Source: a bacterium
Lineage (GTDB): Bacteria > Electryoneota > B3-LCP
DNA: 41,013 nt
Reading direction: 5' to 3'
Assembly: GCA_018812585.1 (NCBI GenBank)
Contig: JAHJDJ010000221.1
Span: forward strand, 1 to 41,013
Shown here: piece by piece, positions 1-7,360 of the stretch
How the letters are laid out: each line of letters begins with the position of its first letter
Numbering within the stretch: the first letter of the stretch is position 1
The notes under the pieces: model-generated
The model's database searches: none
What the model saw: only the letters and a program-made list of their open reading frames with translations
What the model was told of the DNA's origin: nothing
Translations under genes and position numbers: made by a program

Positions 1-126
1 TGATATTCCAAACCGCTCAATTCGATTCCAAACTTCAACTAGTGGATCTTCACATGCGAAGTAACCACCTCTTTGAAATGATCCTTCATGTTGTTGTCTA
101 AGTACCGATACGCCTGTTACTGGCAT
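1..126 (-). CDS. Partial hypothetical protein cut by window start
   Basis: An open frame starts at an ATG ending at base 126 and runs 42 codons to the window edge without a stop. The visible protein begins MPVTGVSVLRQQ and includes a Gly-Gly-Tyr-Phe-Ala-Cys stretch and a Val-Trp-Asn-Arg segment. A weak AGAG ribosome-binding sequence lies a few bases upstream. I recognise no family. It lies beyond the first copy of a double-hairpin repeat that separates it from the membrane protein gene upstream. The frame is short enough to be chance, so the call rests on the start and the unbroken frame. Confidence 0.4.
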   Translation of the reverse strand, partial: MPVTGVSVLRQQHEGSFQRGGYFACEDPLVEVWNRIERFGIS

Positions 127-154
127 AGATGAATCTCTTTTTTATTGTGTTTCC

Positions 155-223
155 TCGGGTGTCATGGCCAGACCATGACACATTTCATCAGTCGCGGAAG
201 TCTCCGTGACAGCTAAGCGAAAG
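155..223. repeat. 69-base double-hairpin (REP-like) repeat, copy 1
   Basis: The copy holds two inverted repeats: TGTCATGG...CCATGACA and a second hairpin around CGGA...TCCG. A second copy of equal length lies at 918-986 and matches at about 60 of 69 positions by eye. This copy ends exactly where the stop codon of the membrane protein gene (224) begins. Extragenic palindromes of this type are known as REP elements in many bacteria. Whether this family moves or has a role is unknown. Confidence 0.75.
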
Positions 224-745
224 TTAATTAGTTTTAGAACGGATTAACTTTATATATATGACCATTAGTGAGATAACAGCAAGTGAAATAGATATAACTT
301 CAAGTGAAGATTCTAAAGTGTCAGAATCTCTGAGACTTACGACAAAGTGACCCGCAATGAGCAAAGGACCGATAGACCAACTGCTGATGAGGTAATATTT
401 CCAGTCAAAGCATCGCCAATGTTTGGAAGACTGTATGAATTTACTCTCCCAATTGAACTGCAATCCAGGATTCTTATCTTCTATATGATTTTTAATGAAT
501 TTTCCAGCGTCTCTTATCCAACCAAGGTTCTCTAAGATTATAAAATCAAAGAGAAAAGCAAAAATTGATGAAACTAAAAAAGCAGGGATTTGTTTGCTAC
601 CACAAGTTGACGAAATAAGGAAGGACAAAACACCTCCTACTAACAAAAATTTATAGACCACAAGTGAATAGTGGGTTTGAACTCTCTGATTAATCTCATT
701 TCTTATGCTTTCAAAATATTTTAGGGTCAAATCATCTATATTCAT
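224..745 (-). CDS. Uncharacterised membrane protein, about four TM segments
   Basis: This is a 173-residue protein. The ATG at 745 is chosen over an in-frame start at 775 because GGGAG sits six bases upstream of it. An N-terminal charged helix carries an Arg-Asn-Glu-Ile-Asn-Gln-Arg motif. A hydrophobic pair follows (about residues 32-75), then a soluble loop with Asn-Trp-Glu, and a second hydrophobic pair (about 120-165). From memory, the pattern of Glu-Ile-x-Gln-Arg, two TM segments and Trp-Glu resembles a widespread, unstudied membrane family found near mobile genes; that is not verified. The gene is visibly more AT-rich than its neighbours and lies between two copies of a 69-base repeat, which suggests acquisition. 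Function is unknown. Confidence 0.65.
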   Translation of the reverse strand: MNIDDLTLKYFESIRNEINQRVQTHYSLVVYKFLLVGGVLSFLISSTCGSKQIPAFLVSSIFAFLFDFIILENLGWIRDAGKFIKNHIEDKNPGLQFNWESKFIQSSKHWRCFDWKYYLISSWSIGPLLIAGHFVVSLRDSDTLESSLEVISISLAVISLMVIYIKLIRSKTN

Positions 746-840
746 TTTCCACTCCCTTTTGATGCGGTCTTGCATATTTCTTAATGTGGCGGTCTGTATA
801 CATGAGCGTCTGGGCTATATCATACCAAGTTTCCCATAGA

Positions 841-915
841 AGTTACACTCCCCACCCCCAAATTGTCAAGTATAAATTCAAGAGATTTTTAAAAGCTTTT
901 CTGCTTTGTTTTTTA
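841..915. repeat. Dispersed repeat R2, copy a
   Basis: This stretch begins with TTACACTCCCC and contains TAAATTCAAGAGATTT and a GCTTTTCTGCTTTG segment. A diverged second copy lies at 998-1068. The two copies bracket the second double-hairpin repeat at 918-986. No coding frame across it looks real. Confidence 0.6.
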
Positions 916-917
916 TC

Positions 918-986
918 TCGGGTGTCATGGCCACGCCATGACACATTCCATCAGGCACGGAAGACTCCGTGACAGCCTCGCGAAAG
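918..986. repeat. 69-base double-hairpin (REP-like) repeat, copy 2
   Basis: The first hairpin has a perfect nine-base stem, TGTCATGGC and GCCATGACA, around a three-base loop. The second pairs CACGGA with TCCGTG. It is the same length as the copy at 155-223. The differences in the first hairpin fall at and next to the loop, which suggests the stems are under constraint. Confidence 0.75.
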
Positions 987-997
987 CACTCCCAAAA

Positions 998-1068
998 CTT
1001 ACACTCCCCCACACCCAAATGTCAAGCATAAATTCAAGAGATTTCTGAAAGCTGTTCCGCTGCGTTTA
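998..1068. repeat. Dispersed repeat R2, copy b
   Basis: This is the second copy of the element at 841-915, sharing TTACACTCCCC and TAAATTCAAGAGATTT. It runs directly into the GC-rich palindrome at 1076-1098. The 444 bases from 776 to 1219 hold only these repeats and the flgM terminator; I see no gene there. Confidence 0.6.
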
Positions 1069-1069
1069 T

Positions 1070-1101
1070 GATAAACCCGGCTGGGCGAGCCAGCCGGGCC
1101 A
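1070..1101. repeat. GC-rich palindrome, copy 1 of 2 in the window
   Basis: A nine-base perfect stem, CCCGGCTGG and CCAGCCGGG, encloses GCGAG. The same hairpin with the same ATAAA lead-in occurs near 25811-25836, about 25 kb away, so this is a dispersed element. There is no T-tract after it, so it is probably not a simple terminator. Confidence 0.7.
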
Positions 1102-1171
1102 CCCGTCACCTTGCCTACGGGAAAGGACCTTTCGCAGCGTTGGAATTCGGGTGAGATCCGTTTGAGGGCAA

Positions 1172-1200
1172 TAAAAAAGGCGCTGTTGCCAGCGCCTTAA
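1172..1200 (-). terminator. Intrinsic terminator after flgM
   Basis: On the minus strand a nine-base stem (AAGGCGCTG with CAGCGCCTT, four-base loop) is followed by six T residues. It lies just beyond the flgM stop codon and would end the fliC-fliD-fliS-flgM transcript. Confidence 0.88.
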
Positions 1201-1219
1201 GGTGGTTGGAAAAATAGGT

Positions 1220-1675
1220 CTAACTATCCCGTTTGATGATTCTGCGGGCAGTTTCGCTCAGAATGTCTTCCTGATCATAGTAGCCGCTGTTGAGACGATC
1301 GCGCGCCTCCTCTACCTTGTCAGGACGAACTTTTTCACCTGTCATTTTCTGCAATGCAGCGGGATCGTTCACGATTTTGTCTGCCACAGCCTTGATCACA
1401 TCAGGTTTTTCGTAGAAGCCTTCGGCTAATTTACGACGCACCTCGGCGACTTTTGTATCTCTGACTTCTGGCAGCTCTTCCAACAGCAGACGCGCATCTT
1501 CAATCATCTGCGCGTCGAGCTTGCGCTGCTGATCGACTTGCAGGGAATCTTCTTTGATGCGCTCAATCGCATGTTGTTCGCGTTCAATGCGCTCGGCTGG
1601 CTTCTGTTCCTGGACCTGTTTGCGTCCAATAGAACCAATGCCGGATTCGGGTGTTATTCCTTTGACATTCGCCAT
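1220..1675 (-). CDS. flgM: FlgM-like anti-sigma-28 factor with duplicated C-terminal motif
   Basis: The 151-residue protein starts at the ATG at 1675, which has GGTGAT upstream; an in-frame GTG at 1687 is less likely. FlgM binds the flagellar sigma factor FliA and is exported once the hook is complete, releasing late gene expression. The first third is polar, as expected for an exported disordered tail. Residues 60-104 carry the family pattern ARLLLEELPEVRD, VRRKLAEGFY and a following helix. Residues 116-149 repeat that helix pattern (VRPDKVEEARDRL, SGYYDQEDI), matching at about 12 of 34 positions. The protein is longer than the usual 90-110 residues. It is last in the fliC unit, so the anti-sigma factor is probably made from the promoter it restrains. 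Confidence 0.82.
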   Translation of the reverse strand: MANVKGITPESGIGSIGRKQVQEQKPAERIEREQHAIERIKEDSLQVDQQRKLDAQMIEDARLLLEELPEVRDTKVAEVRRKLAEGFYEKPDVIKAVADKIVNDPAALQKMTGEKVRPDKVEEARDRLNSGYYDQEDILSETARRIIKRDS

Positions 1676-1739
1676 AGTGATCACCACATCTCAGTATCAA
1701 TTTTTAATTTACGAATTAAAACCCGGTAATGCAAGAGAT

Positions 1740-2129
1740 TTAATCCACCATAGCGGATTCTTTCTCGAAGACCATCACCCAGGTATTACGCATGTCTGTC
1801 AGCACCGTAATGACGCTGTCCAGAACTTCGGTGTCGTTATTCAGATTCGCCAGCGTCAACTGGTGTCCCAGGAAAGTATACAGCTTGTTCAAGCTTTCGG
1901 CAACGTCCTTGCCTTTATCCATATCCAGTGACTTACGCAATTCGGCGATGGCGTCATAAGCTTTCTGAATGGCGACGCCTTTTGTGCTGACCTGGCCAGA
2001 GACCATTGCTTCGCGGGCTTCGCGGCAGAAACGGGTCGCTGCATCGTAGACCATGAGGATGAGCTTTTTCTGATCAGCCGTTTCGACTTTTACCTGATTG
2101 TAGGCATTGTAAGGATTGTACACACTCAT
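1740..2129 (-). CDS. fliS: Flagellar export chaperone FliS
   Basis: The 129-residue product fits the family. FliS binds the C-terminal end of flagellin in the cytoplasm and stops it polymerising before export. The N-terminus MSVYNPYNAYNQVKVETADQ and the segment KKLILMVYDAATRFCREA are typical, and the all-helical composition fits the FliS four-helix bundle. The ATG at 2129 is preferred over a TTG at 2135 because AAGGTGG lies six bases upstream of the ATG. It follows fliD by 27 bases and precedes flgM, a standard late flagellar arrangement. Confidence 0.93.
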   Translation of the reverse strand: MSVYNPYNAYNQVKVETADQKKLILMVYDAATRFCREAREAMVSGQVSTKGVAIQKAYDAIAELRKSLDMDKGKDVAESLNKLYTFLGHQLTLANLNNDTEVLDSVITVLTDMRNTWVMVFEKESAMVD

Positions 2130-2156
2130 TTTCAACCACCTTTCTATTCCTGTATA

Positions 2157-3794
2157 CTATAATCCGGACATTACAGACGAGACATAACTCCCGGTTGTCT
2201 GCAGGCTATTAATGAGTAATTCCATGTTGAGGAATTCTGCTTCTAATTGCTGTTGTTTTATTACCAGACGCTCTTCCCAGCGTTCGATCTGGCGGTCCAG
2301 ACTTTCGATTGCGTCTTCGATGCCATCTTCGGCGATCTGAACCGTGCCGTCAATGGGATCAGTAACGAAGTCCAGATAATTATTAATCTGAACGGCTGCC
2401 CCGGTCTTTAAGGTGATCGTCGCTGAAACAGATCCTGCGCCGCCGCCCGGGTTGGTAAATTCAATACGCATACCTGCTTCAGCTTCACCGCTTGCCCCAA
2501 CGATATAGTCGCCTTCGATAGAGGCTACATGACCGTTAATAGTGGCGCTAGTGAGATTTCCACCGGCATCATAATTGGCGATCACTTCGTACTCGCCGCC
2601 CTGCGTCTGTTCGGTGCGATAAAAAAAGGATAAATTGTTACTGGTTGAGCTGGAGCTGAAGGCGAATATTTCTCCCACTTCCTGGAAATCTTCCTCCAAG
2701 GCATCCTGCAATTTATCGTCATCAATTTCAAGCATCCCGTTGTTTCCCAGTTCGACTCCTGCTTCTGATAGACTGCGATAAATGTCGCCGTCGGCCAGAC
2801 CCGGGATGGTCGATGCAATAATCGATTGAATGCTGCTTTTTATGTTGATGGCGCTGCCATTGCCAAATAACGGGCTGGCTTCTTCCGTCTCCGCGTTATA
2901 TTTGGTCTGAAGCTGGATCTGACCGACCGCCTCATTGTAGGCATCGACGAAGGCCTGGATTTTATCTTTAACAGCATCATAATCGTTGGCGACGGAGAGA
3001 TCGATGGCGCTGCCGATATTTGTCGATTTGAGAATAATCGTCAAGCCGGTAATCGCGTCAGAAACCTCATTTGATTCGCTCTCAATCCAGGAGCCGGAAG
3101 GATAGCCATCGATGCGGAATTGTGCATTTTGCGCTGATTGGGTGGGTACGCCACCCCAGTTGCCGCTTTCGAAGCCACTTAGGGTGTTGGGCGGGTTTGC
3201 TGCTAAGGTAATCGTGTTATCTGCTCCCGATGCACCAGTCAAAACCAAGTGATAAGCCGTTCCAGTGCCGCTGCCATCGTTGAGCATCGTAGCAGTCACT
3301 TCTTCATTATCAATATCGTTATTAATAAGTTGCGCAAGCTCTGCTAAGGTGGTGCCATCAGGGACGTTGACAGTATAGTCAGTGCCGTCGTAGTTATAGG
3401 CAAAAACCAGATCACCGCCCGAGCTGTTGACCGGGGTCGTATTTTCATCGGCCCAGCCATCATGAGTCCATTTTTCGGCTCGAGCTAACTGGTTAACCTC
3501 CAGTGAATAGCTGCCAGAAATGGCTCCGGCTTCAGCGGAAACGGTAGCAATATCGGTATCGCTGGAGCTGGCAGATTTTACCAGAACTTCATCCACTTCA
3601 TCCATACCCTGCATGGTTGATTTAAGAGACAACAATTTGGAATTGATCGACTGCCAGGCTTCCAGTTTGGATTCGTAAACTTCTTTACGATCCTCCAACT
3701 GAACCATGGGCATGCTTTCGATCTGCATCATCAATTGGATAGTTTCCTGCCAATCGATGCCGGAGGCTAATCCTGTGACTTGTCCTGTTGGCAT
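2157..3794 (-). CDS. fliD: Flagellar filament cap / hook-associated protein 2, FliD
   Basis: This 545-residue protein forms the cap at the filament tip that guides insertion of exported flagellin. The N-terminus (VTGLASGIDWQETIQLMMQIE, then a coiled-coil prone region to about residue 75) matches the FliD N-terminal domain. The C-terminal region has the FliD pattern of a long helix (residues 490-535) ending near QTTGSYVSSVMSGL. The central part, rich in Gly, Ser, Asn and Asp, fits the surface-exposed domains. The ATG has GGTGAG upstream. It lies 149 bases after fliC, separated by a strong hairpin, and just before fliS. Confidence 0.93.
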   Translation of the reverse strand: MPTGQVTGLASGIDWQETIQLMMQIESMPMVQLEDRKEVYESKLEAWQSINSKLLSLKSTMQGMDEVDEVLVKSASSSDTDIATVSAEAGAISGSYSLEVNQLARAEKWTHDGWADENTTPVNSSGGDLVFAYNYDGTDYTVNVPDGTTLAELAQLINNDIDNEEVTATMLNDGSGTGTAYHLVLTGASGADNTITLAANPPNTLSGFESGNWGGVPTQSAQNAQFRIDGYPSGSWIESESNEVSDAITGLTIILKSTNIGSAIDLSVANDYDAVKDKIQAFVDAYNEAVGQIQLQTKYNAETEEASPLFGNGSAINIKSSIQSIIASTIPGLADGDIYRSLSEAGVELGNNGMLEIDDDKLQDALEEDFQEVGEIFAFSSSSTSNNLSFFYRTEQTQGGEYEVIANYDAGGNLTSATINGHVASIEGDYIVGASGEAEAGMRIEFTNPGGGAGSVSATITLKTGAAVQINNYLDFVTDPIDGTVQIAEDGIEDAIESLDRQIERWEERLVIKQQQLEAEFLNMELLINSLQTTGSYVSSVMSGL

Positions 3795-3824
3795 ACTCTC
3801 ACCACTTTGTTTGCATCAGGGGTA

Positions 3825-3854
3825 GGGATCTTCGGGGACACCCCCGAAGATCCC
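3825..3854 (-). terminator. Strong hairpin between fliC and fliD, no T-tract
   Basis: Thirteen paired bases, GGGATCTTCGGGG with its complement, enclose a four-base loop. There is no run of T residues on the minus strand after it, so it is not a classical terminator. It may partly terminate transcription or protect the 3' end of abundant fliC mRNA, lowering fliD output relative to flagellin. The rest of 3795-3943 shows nothing else I can name. Confidence 0.55.
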
Positions 3855-3943
3855 AACTTTATGTTATAATCTCTCCGCATGAAGAAGGAGACTATTGCAC
3901 AGACTCTGAATGAGTTAAACAGTTAGTTCGCAGATGATGCGGT

Positions 3944-4777
3944 TTACGAGACTAAACCTGCAACCAACTGCGGTACCATATTGGCTTGTGACAACATGGA
4001 AATACCGGTCTGCATCAAGATCTGGGCACGAACGTAGTTGGACATTTCCGAGGCGATATCAGCGTCACGAATCATGGATTCGGAAGCTGCCGCGTTTTCA
4101 CGGGATGTCATCAGGTTGCTTAGCGTTCCCTGCAGACGTTCGACGTAGGCTCCGATTCTGGTACGTTCAGTATCCTTCAAATCAATAGCCGTATCGATGG
4201 CTCCGATGGCATTCTGAGCGTTGGTCGTGCTCGTAAGCGTCAGGCTACTCACCCCCAGAGAGGATGCTGTCATGCTGCTAAATGTGACGTGGTAGTAGTC
4301 CTCATTCTGTACGTTAAACGTACCGATATGGAATTTCACACCAGTACTTGAGTAATCGCCGTTCAGCAGATTGAGACCGTTGTAATTCGTGACATTGGCA
4401 ATTCGGGTCAATTCTGAGCTCAACTGTTGGAATTCAACGTTGAGCGCTGCACGGTCCGAGGACGTCAGTGATCCGTTTGACGCTTCTATTGACAGAGCGC
4501 GCATACGAATCAGCAGTTCGTCCATGGTTGCCAGGGCGCCTTCCGCAGTCTGCATCATATTGATGTTGGCATTGGCGTTTCTTTCCGCTTCATCCATTGA
4601 CGCAATCTGTGCGCGGAAGCGTTCCGAAATCGCCAAGCCTGCGGGGTCATCCCAGGCATTGTTGATCCTTAACCCTGACGACAAACGCTGCACTGCCTTA
4701 TCCAGATCATTCTGGGTATTCCAGATGTTGCGTTGGGCTGTCATGGAAAGGATATTGTGGTTGATGCGTGTACTCAT
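3944..4777 (-). CDS. fliC: Flagellin (filament protein)
   Basis: The 277-residue filament subunit has the conserved N-terminal domain (MSTRINHNILSMTAQRN, then RLSSGLRINNAWDDPAGLAI and NANANINMMQTAEGAL) and C-terminal domain (RIGAYVERLQ, then ESMIRDADIASEM and QILMQTGISMLSQANMVPQLV). The variable middle is short, so the filament probably has little beyond the D0-D1 core. The ATG has an excellent AAAGGAGG ribosome-binding site. A sigma-28 type promoter lies about 55 bases upstream. Six glycosyltransferase genes lie upstream in the neighbouring operon, so this protein is the likely glycan acceptor; that is inferred from position. The Ser- and Thr-rich stretch around residues 165-190 is a plausible target. 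Confidence 0.97.
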   Translation of the reverse strand: MSTRINHNILSMTAQRNIWNTQNDLDKAVQRLSSGLRINNAWDDPAGLAISERFRAQIASMDEAERNANANINMMQTAEGALATMDELLIRMRALSIEASNGSLTSSDRAALNVEFQQLSSELTRIANVTNYNGLNLLNGDYSSTGVKFHIGTFNVQNEDYYHVTFSSMTASSLGVSSLTLTSTTNAQNAIGAIDTAIDLKDTERTRIGAYVERLQGTLSNLMTSRENAAASESMIRDADIASEMSNYVRAQILMQTGISMLSQANMVPQLVAGLVS

Positions 4778-4830
4778 CCTTTTGACCTCCTTTTAGTAGT
4801 GGATTCAGAGTCCACCCCTGTGCATCAATT

Positions 4831-4858
4831 ATATCGGCACAGAGAACTTTAATCTTGA
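4831..4858 (-). promoter_or_regulatory. Sigma-28 (FliA) type promoter for fliC
   Basis: On the minus strand TCAAGATT is followed by 12 bases and GCCGATAT. The known consensus is TAAAGTTT, 11 bases, GCCGATAA. The -10 half matches seven of eight and the -35 half six of eight, with one extra spacer base. It lies 54 bases upstream of the fliC start, in the only gap of useful size. The presence of flgM in the same unit supports a FliA-controlled class. Confidence 0.75.
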
Positions 4859-4912
4859 GGACTCAATTTTTCCACTGACCGGGAAATCGGAGGCCAAAGA
4901 GCGTGTCTCAGG

Positions 4913-5341
4913 CTATCCCACTGTATTTAAGAAGCGCGGATTCGTCGTCTGTTTTTGTCTGTAAAGACTTAATGTTTGACGCCCCAGGCGTATATCCTGA
5001 ATGTGTTTCCTATACTGCTGGATTTTTTCGGTTAAATCGCTGATATATACTGTATTTTCAGCTTGTATTTCTGTCAAGAATCCCTTGGCATAAGCCGTGT
5101 TATCCGGTTGCAAAACAGCAGAATTTTCACTATTCAGAGTTGCCGCCAGGGCTCGCAGCAAATCGTTTCGTTCTTCAATGGCACATTCAGTATTTTGCCA
5201 GTCACAAGCTTCTATGTACCGTCCCAACCGCTGGCTGGACTGGCGTAGAAGATCCATTAACTCAGGTCGCGACATCGCGACAGCTACGCTTTCATCTTCC
5301 AGGATCATTTTCATACTCTCAATCATGCTAAGCCGATGCAA
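4913..5341 (-). CDS. FliT-like flagellar export chaperone
   Basis: A helical protein of up to 142 residues. The pattern of two helices, a central SDLTEKIQQYRKHI segment and a closing IRLGRQTLSLYRQ resembles FliT-family proteins, whose C-terminus usually has a Gly-x-x-Ala/Leu-x-x-Tyr element. FliT chaperones bind FliD or other late export substrates. The start is uncertain: a TTG at 5341 directly follows the stop of the upstream gene, while an ATG at 5326 is also in frame; neither has a strong ribosome-binding site. It is the last gene before the fliC promoter, close to fliD, which fits the role. The family call is from pattern memory. Confidence 0.6.
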   Translation of the reverse strand: MHRLSMIESMKMILEDESVAVAMSRPELMDLLRQSSQRLGRYIEACDWQNTECAIEERNDLLRALAATLNSENSAVLQPDNTAYAKGFLTEIQAENTVYISDLTEKIQQYRKHIQDIRLGRQTLSLYRQKQTTNPRFLNTVG

Positions 5342-6019
5342 TTACGCTAGTTCCAGTTCAAGTTCCTGTTCTTTTACTGGCTTGTTTTGTGGTTGTGTGA
5401 GCTTCAAGATTTCCGGGATAATCTGACGCCAATCATGTAATGCAGGAATCAATTCGTACTCCAGCAAGTCCGCAAGCAATACCCAGTCCTGATCCGATTG
5501 AGCATCGATCATGTTGTCCAGCACGGCAAACAGTGCACGACGGCTTTCGGCAATTGTCTTCTCAGTCAAGCCATCGGCTGCCGGCACGGTTACTAATTCA
5601 TAGCTGAGCCCCAGCAGCCGCCGGCAAGTTTCCATCGTATGCATGAATACCTGCAGACCGTCGATGCTGCGCAGATAAGATTCGTTCGATCGTTCACCAC
5701 GACTCAAACGGAACAGATCTGATGTACTCTGCAGCTCCTTCAAGAGTTGCTCGAGAAAATCAGCGACGCTGAATAATGTGGATCTTGCCAGCAGCCGCGG
5801 ATCACCGGTTTGCACTTCGAGTTTTTCGATGTCGCCAACCGGTAAATCATCGAGGGTGGCGCGATCCTTCCCAGTAATATCTTCTCCGTTAAGCTTGACT
5901 GAAAGGACACTGTCTCCCGTTTCTGCCGCTTGATCTGACAATTTCTGCATCAGTTGACCGAAGAATTGAATTTCTTCTGTCGGAATCTCTGCAGCACGAT
6001 TATTTAGGTTTACCTGCAT
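5342..6019 (-). CDS. Conserved-looking flagellar-locus protein of unknown function
   Basis: A 225-residue cytoplasmic protein with no signal peptide or membrane segment. Residues 38-72 (VLSVKLNGEDITG, then LPVGDIEKLEVQTGD) look like a small beta-rich module, possibly beta-grasp-like. The remainder is helical and includes DQDWVLLADLLEYELIPAL. It follows the last glycosyltransferase by 36 bases and abuts the FliT-like gene, so it is probably co-transcribed with both. GGGGG sits near the ATG as a ribosome-binding site. I do not recognise a named family. Its position suggests a role in filament assembly, chaperoning or modification, which is inference only. Confidence 0.6.
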   Translation of the reverse strand: MQVNLNNRAAEIPTEEIQFFGQLMQKLSDQAAETGDSVLSVKLNGEDITGKDRATLDDLPVGDIEKLEVQTGDPRLLARSTLFSVADFLEQLLKELQSTSDLFRLSRGERSNESYLRSIDGLQVFMHTMETCRRLLGLSYELVTVPAADGLTEKTIAESRRALFAVLDNMIDAQSDQDWVLLADLLEYELIPALHDWRQIIPEILKLTQPQNKPVKEQELELELA

Positions 6020-6055
6020 AGAACCCCCAAGAGTACCTGTTAAGTATATTTAGAT

Positions 6056-7351
6056 CTAAATTAACTTCCACTGCTCTGCCACCGTGACCATCTCTGCAAT
6101 GCGGCGCTGATAAGTATGATCGGCCAATACACGAGCCCGACCTTGCGAGATAACGCGGCTTCCTGCATCAGGATGATTACGGTAGAATTTCCATTTATCG
6201 ATCATTTCGTCACTGTCTGCGAAAGTGACGACTTCTTCCCCGGGTTTGAAATAATTGGCGATATCGGCCTGCTCATCCGTGAACAGTAATCCTCCAGCAG
6301 CGGGAACGTCAAAGCAGCGCTGATTCAGTCCGCGCGGCATTTGTACCCCCGTCACATTAAGGATTGCGCCCGCCTGTCGGTACACATCTGCCAGATGGTG
6401 ATAATAATCGACCGATGGTAAAATGCGTGTATCGCCATTCAGAGCTGTTTTCCAGCCATCATCTCCGTATACTGTCAGCGGTTTGACTGCCGGAGATTGT
6501 GAAATAGACTGTAAAGACTTGGAACGCAGAGCTTTTGTGGCCAGAAGAACCAGAGCCGATTCAACCAGGAGCCAATCTGCGGTTTCGTGTTCATGCGCGC
6601 CATTTAACGTTGGAGACCAGGTCGTGCCGGAAGCCATAGGCTTGACTGCTTCACGGATTGGTTTCAAGACATCCCAGGCGGGCTGTTTACAGTATTGCGG
6701 AACTGAAAGGGACAGCAGAAACCGCTGCGCTAATTCAGAAAAGATCTTCTCGGAGATATCAGTTAAATTCGGACGAAGGCTATCCGGTAACAGGGCTATC
6801 GCTTTTTCCACTGCATTTGTCATAGAGTCGCCGACGAAAACCAAGGGGGCAGCCGATGGCATCGCTGCGGCCAAATCACCCCGATTAAAAATACTGGGAT
6901 CGGTCGCCAGAGGCAAGCTGTGTATTTTATTGAAGCCCAGACTTCCCAGCCAGTCTGCGTAACTGTCATCCCAGAGGAAGATGCCGGTGCGGTCGTTGAC
7001 GTTAATCAGACTATCAAGAAAAATGTAGCGAGGGCTGTCGACATACCAGACCAGCGAAGGTAATTCCAAAGCTTCCAGGAGATCATTCAACCTGCCATCC
7101 AGATCGAAGCCCAGATGATTAATGGTTATCAAGGCGTCGGGCCGGCATTTTTCAACCGCAGTGATAATCATATCGAGGAAGGTATCGTAGGGAGACGAAT
7201 CCTTCAGCGGCGTCTCAGCCGAAATAGACAAAGTCACGACGACCAGGGTGTGACCTTCCTGCTGAATCGCCGATGCGATTTCCCGTGTCAGGAAATAGCC
7301 TGCATCGACCAGCAGCAGTGTCTTTTCATTTATCGCTGAGGGATTCATCAT
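6056..7351 (-). CDS. CgeB-like glycosyltransferase
   Basis: The 431-residue protein has a GT-B style layout. The N-terminal half begins with a TLLLVDAGYFL strand and includes PSLVWYVDSPRYI, the aromatic-Asp-x-Pro element common in the CgeB/DUF3880 group. The C-terminal half carries GLNQRCFDVPAAGGLLFTD and ends in the HTYQRRIAEM segment seen in Glyco_trans_1_2 domains. It would transfer a sugar from a nucleotide donor; the sugar and acceptor are unknown. An AGGGTG ribosome-binding site precedes paired ATG codons. It is the last of six glycosyltransferase genes between flgL and fliC, nine bases after the preceding gene. Confidence 0.8.
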   Translation of the reverse strand: MMNPSAINEKTLLLVDAGYFLTREIASAIQQEGHTLVVVTLSISAETPLKDSSPYDTFLDMIITAVEKCRPDALITINHLGFDLDGRLNDLLEALELPSLVWYVDSPRYIFLDSLINVNDRTGIFLWDDSYADWLGSLGFNKIHSLPLATDPSIFNRGDLAAAMPSAAPLVFVGDSMTNAVEKAIALLPDSLRPNLTDISEKIFSELAQRFLLSLSVPQYCKQPAWDVLKPIREAVKPMASGTTWSPTLNGAHEHETADWLLVESALVLLATKALRSKSLQSISQSPAVKPLTVYGDDGWKTALNGDTRILPSVDYYHHLADVYRQAGAILNVTGVQMPRGLNQRCFDVPAAGGLLFTDEQADIANYFKPGEEVVTFADSDEMIDKWKFYRNHPDAGSRVISQGRARVLADHTYQRRIAEMVTVAEQWKLI

Positions 7352-7360
7352 ACTGACACC

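Noticed and set aside
3838-3866. TAAAGTTG as a sigma-28 -35 box before fliD
   Set aside because: No GCCGATAA-like -10 follows; the downstream bases are the arms of the 3825-3854 hairpin.
6423-6962. Plus-strand open frame of 179 codons opposite a glycosyltransferase gene
   Set aside because: Antisense shadow inside a gene with clear family motifs.
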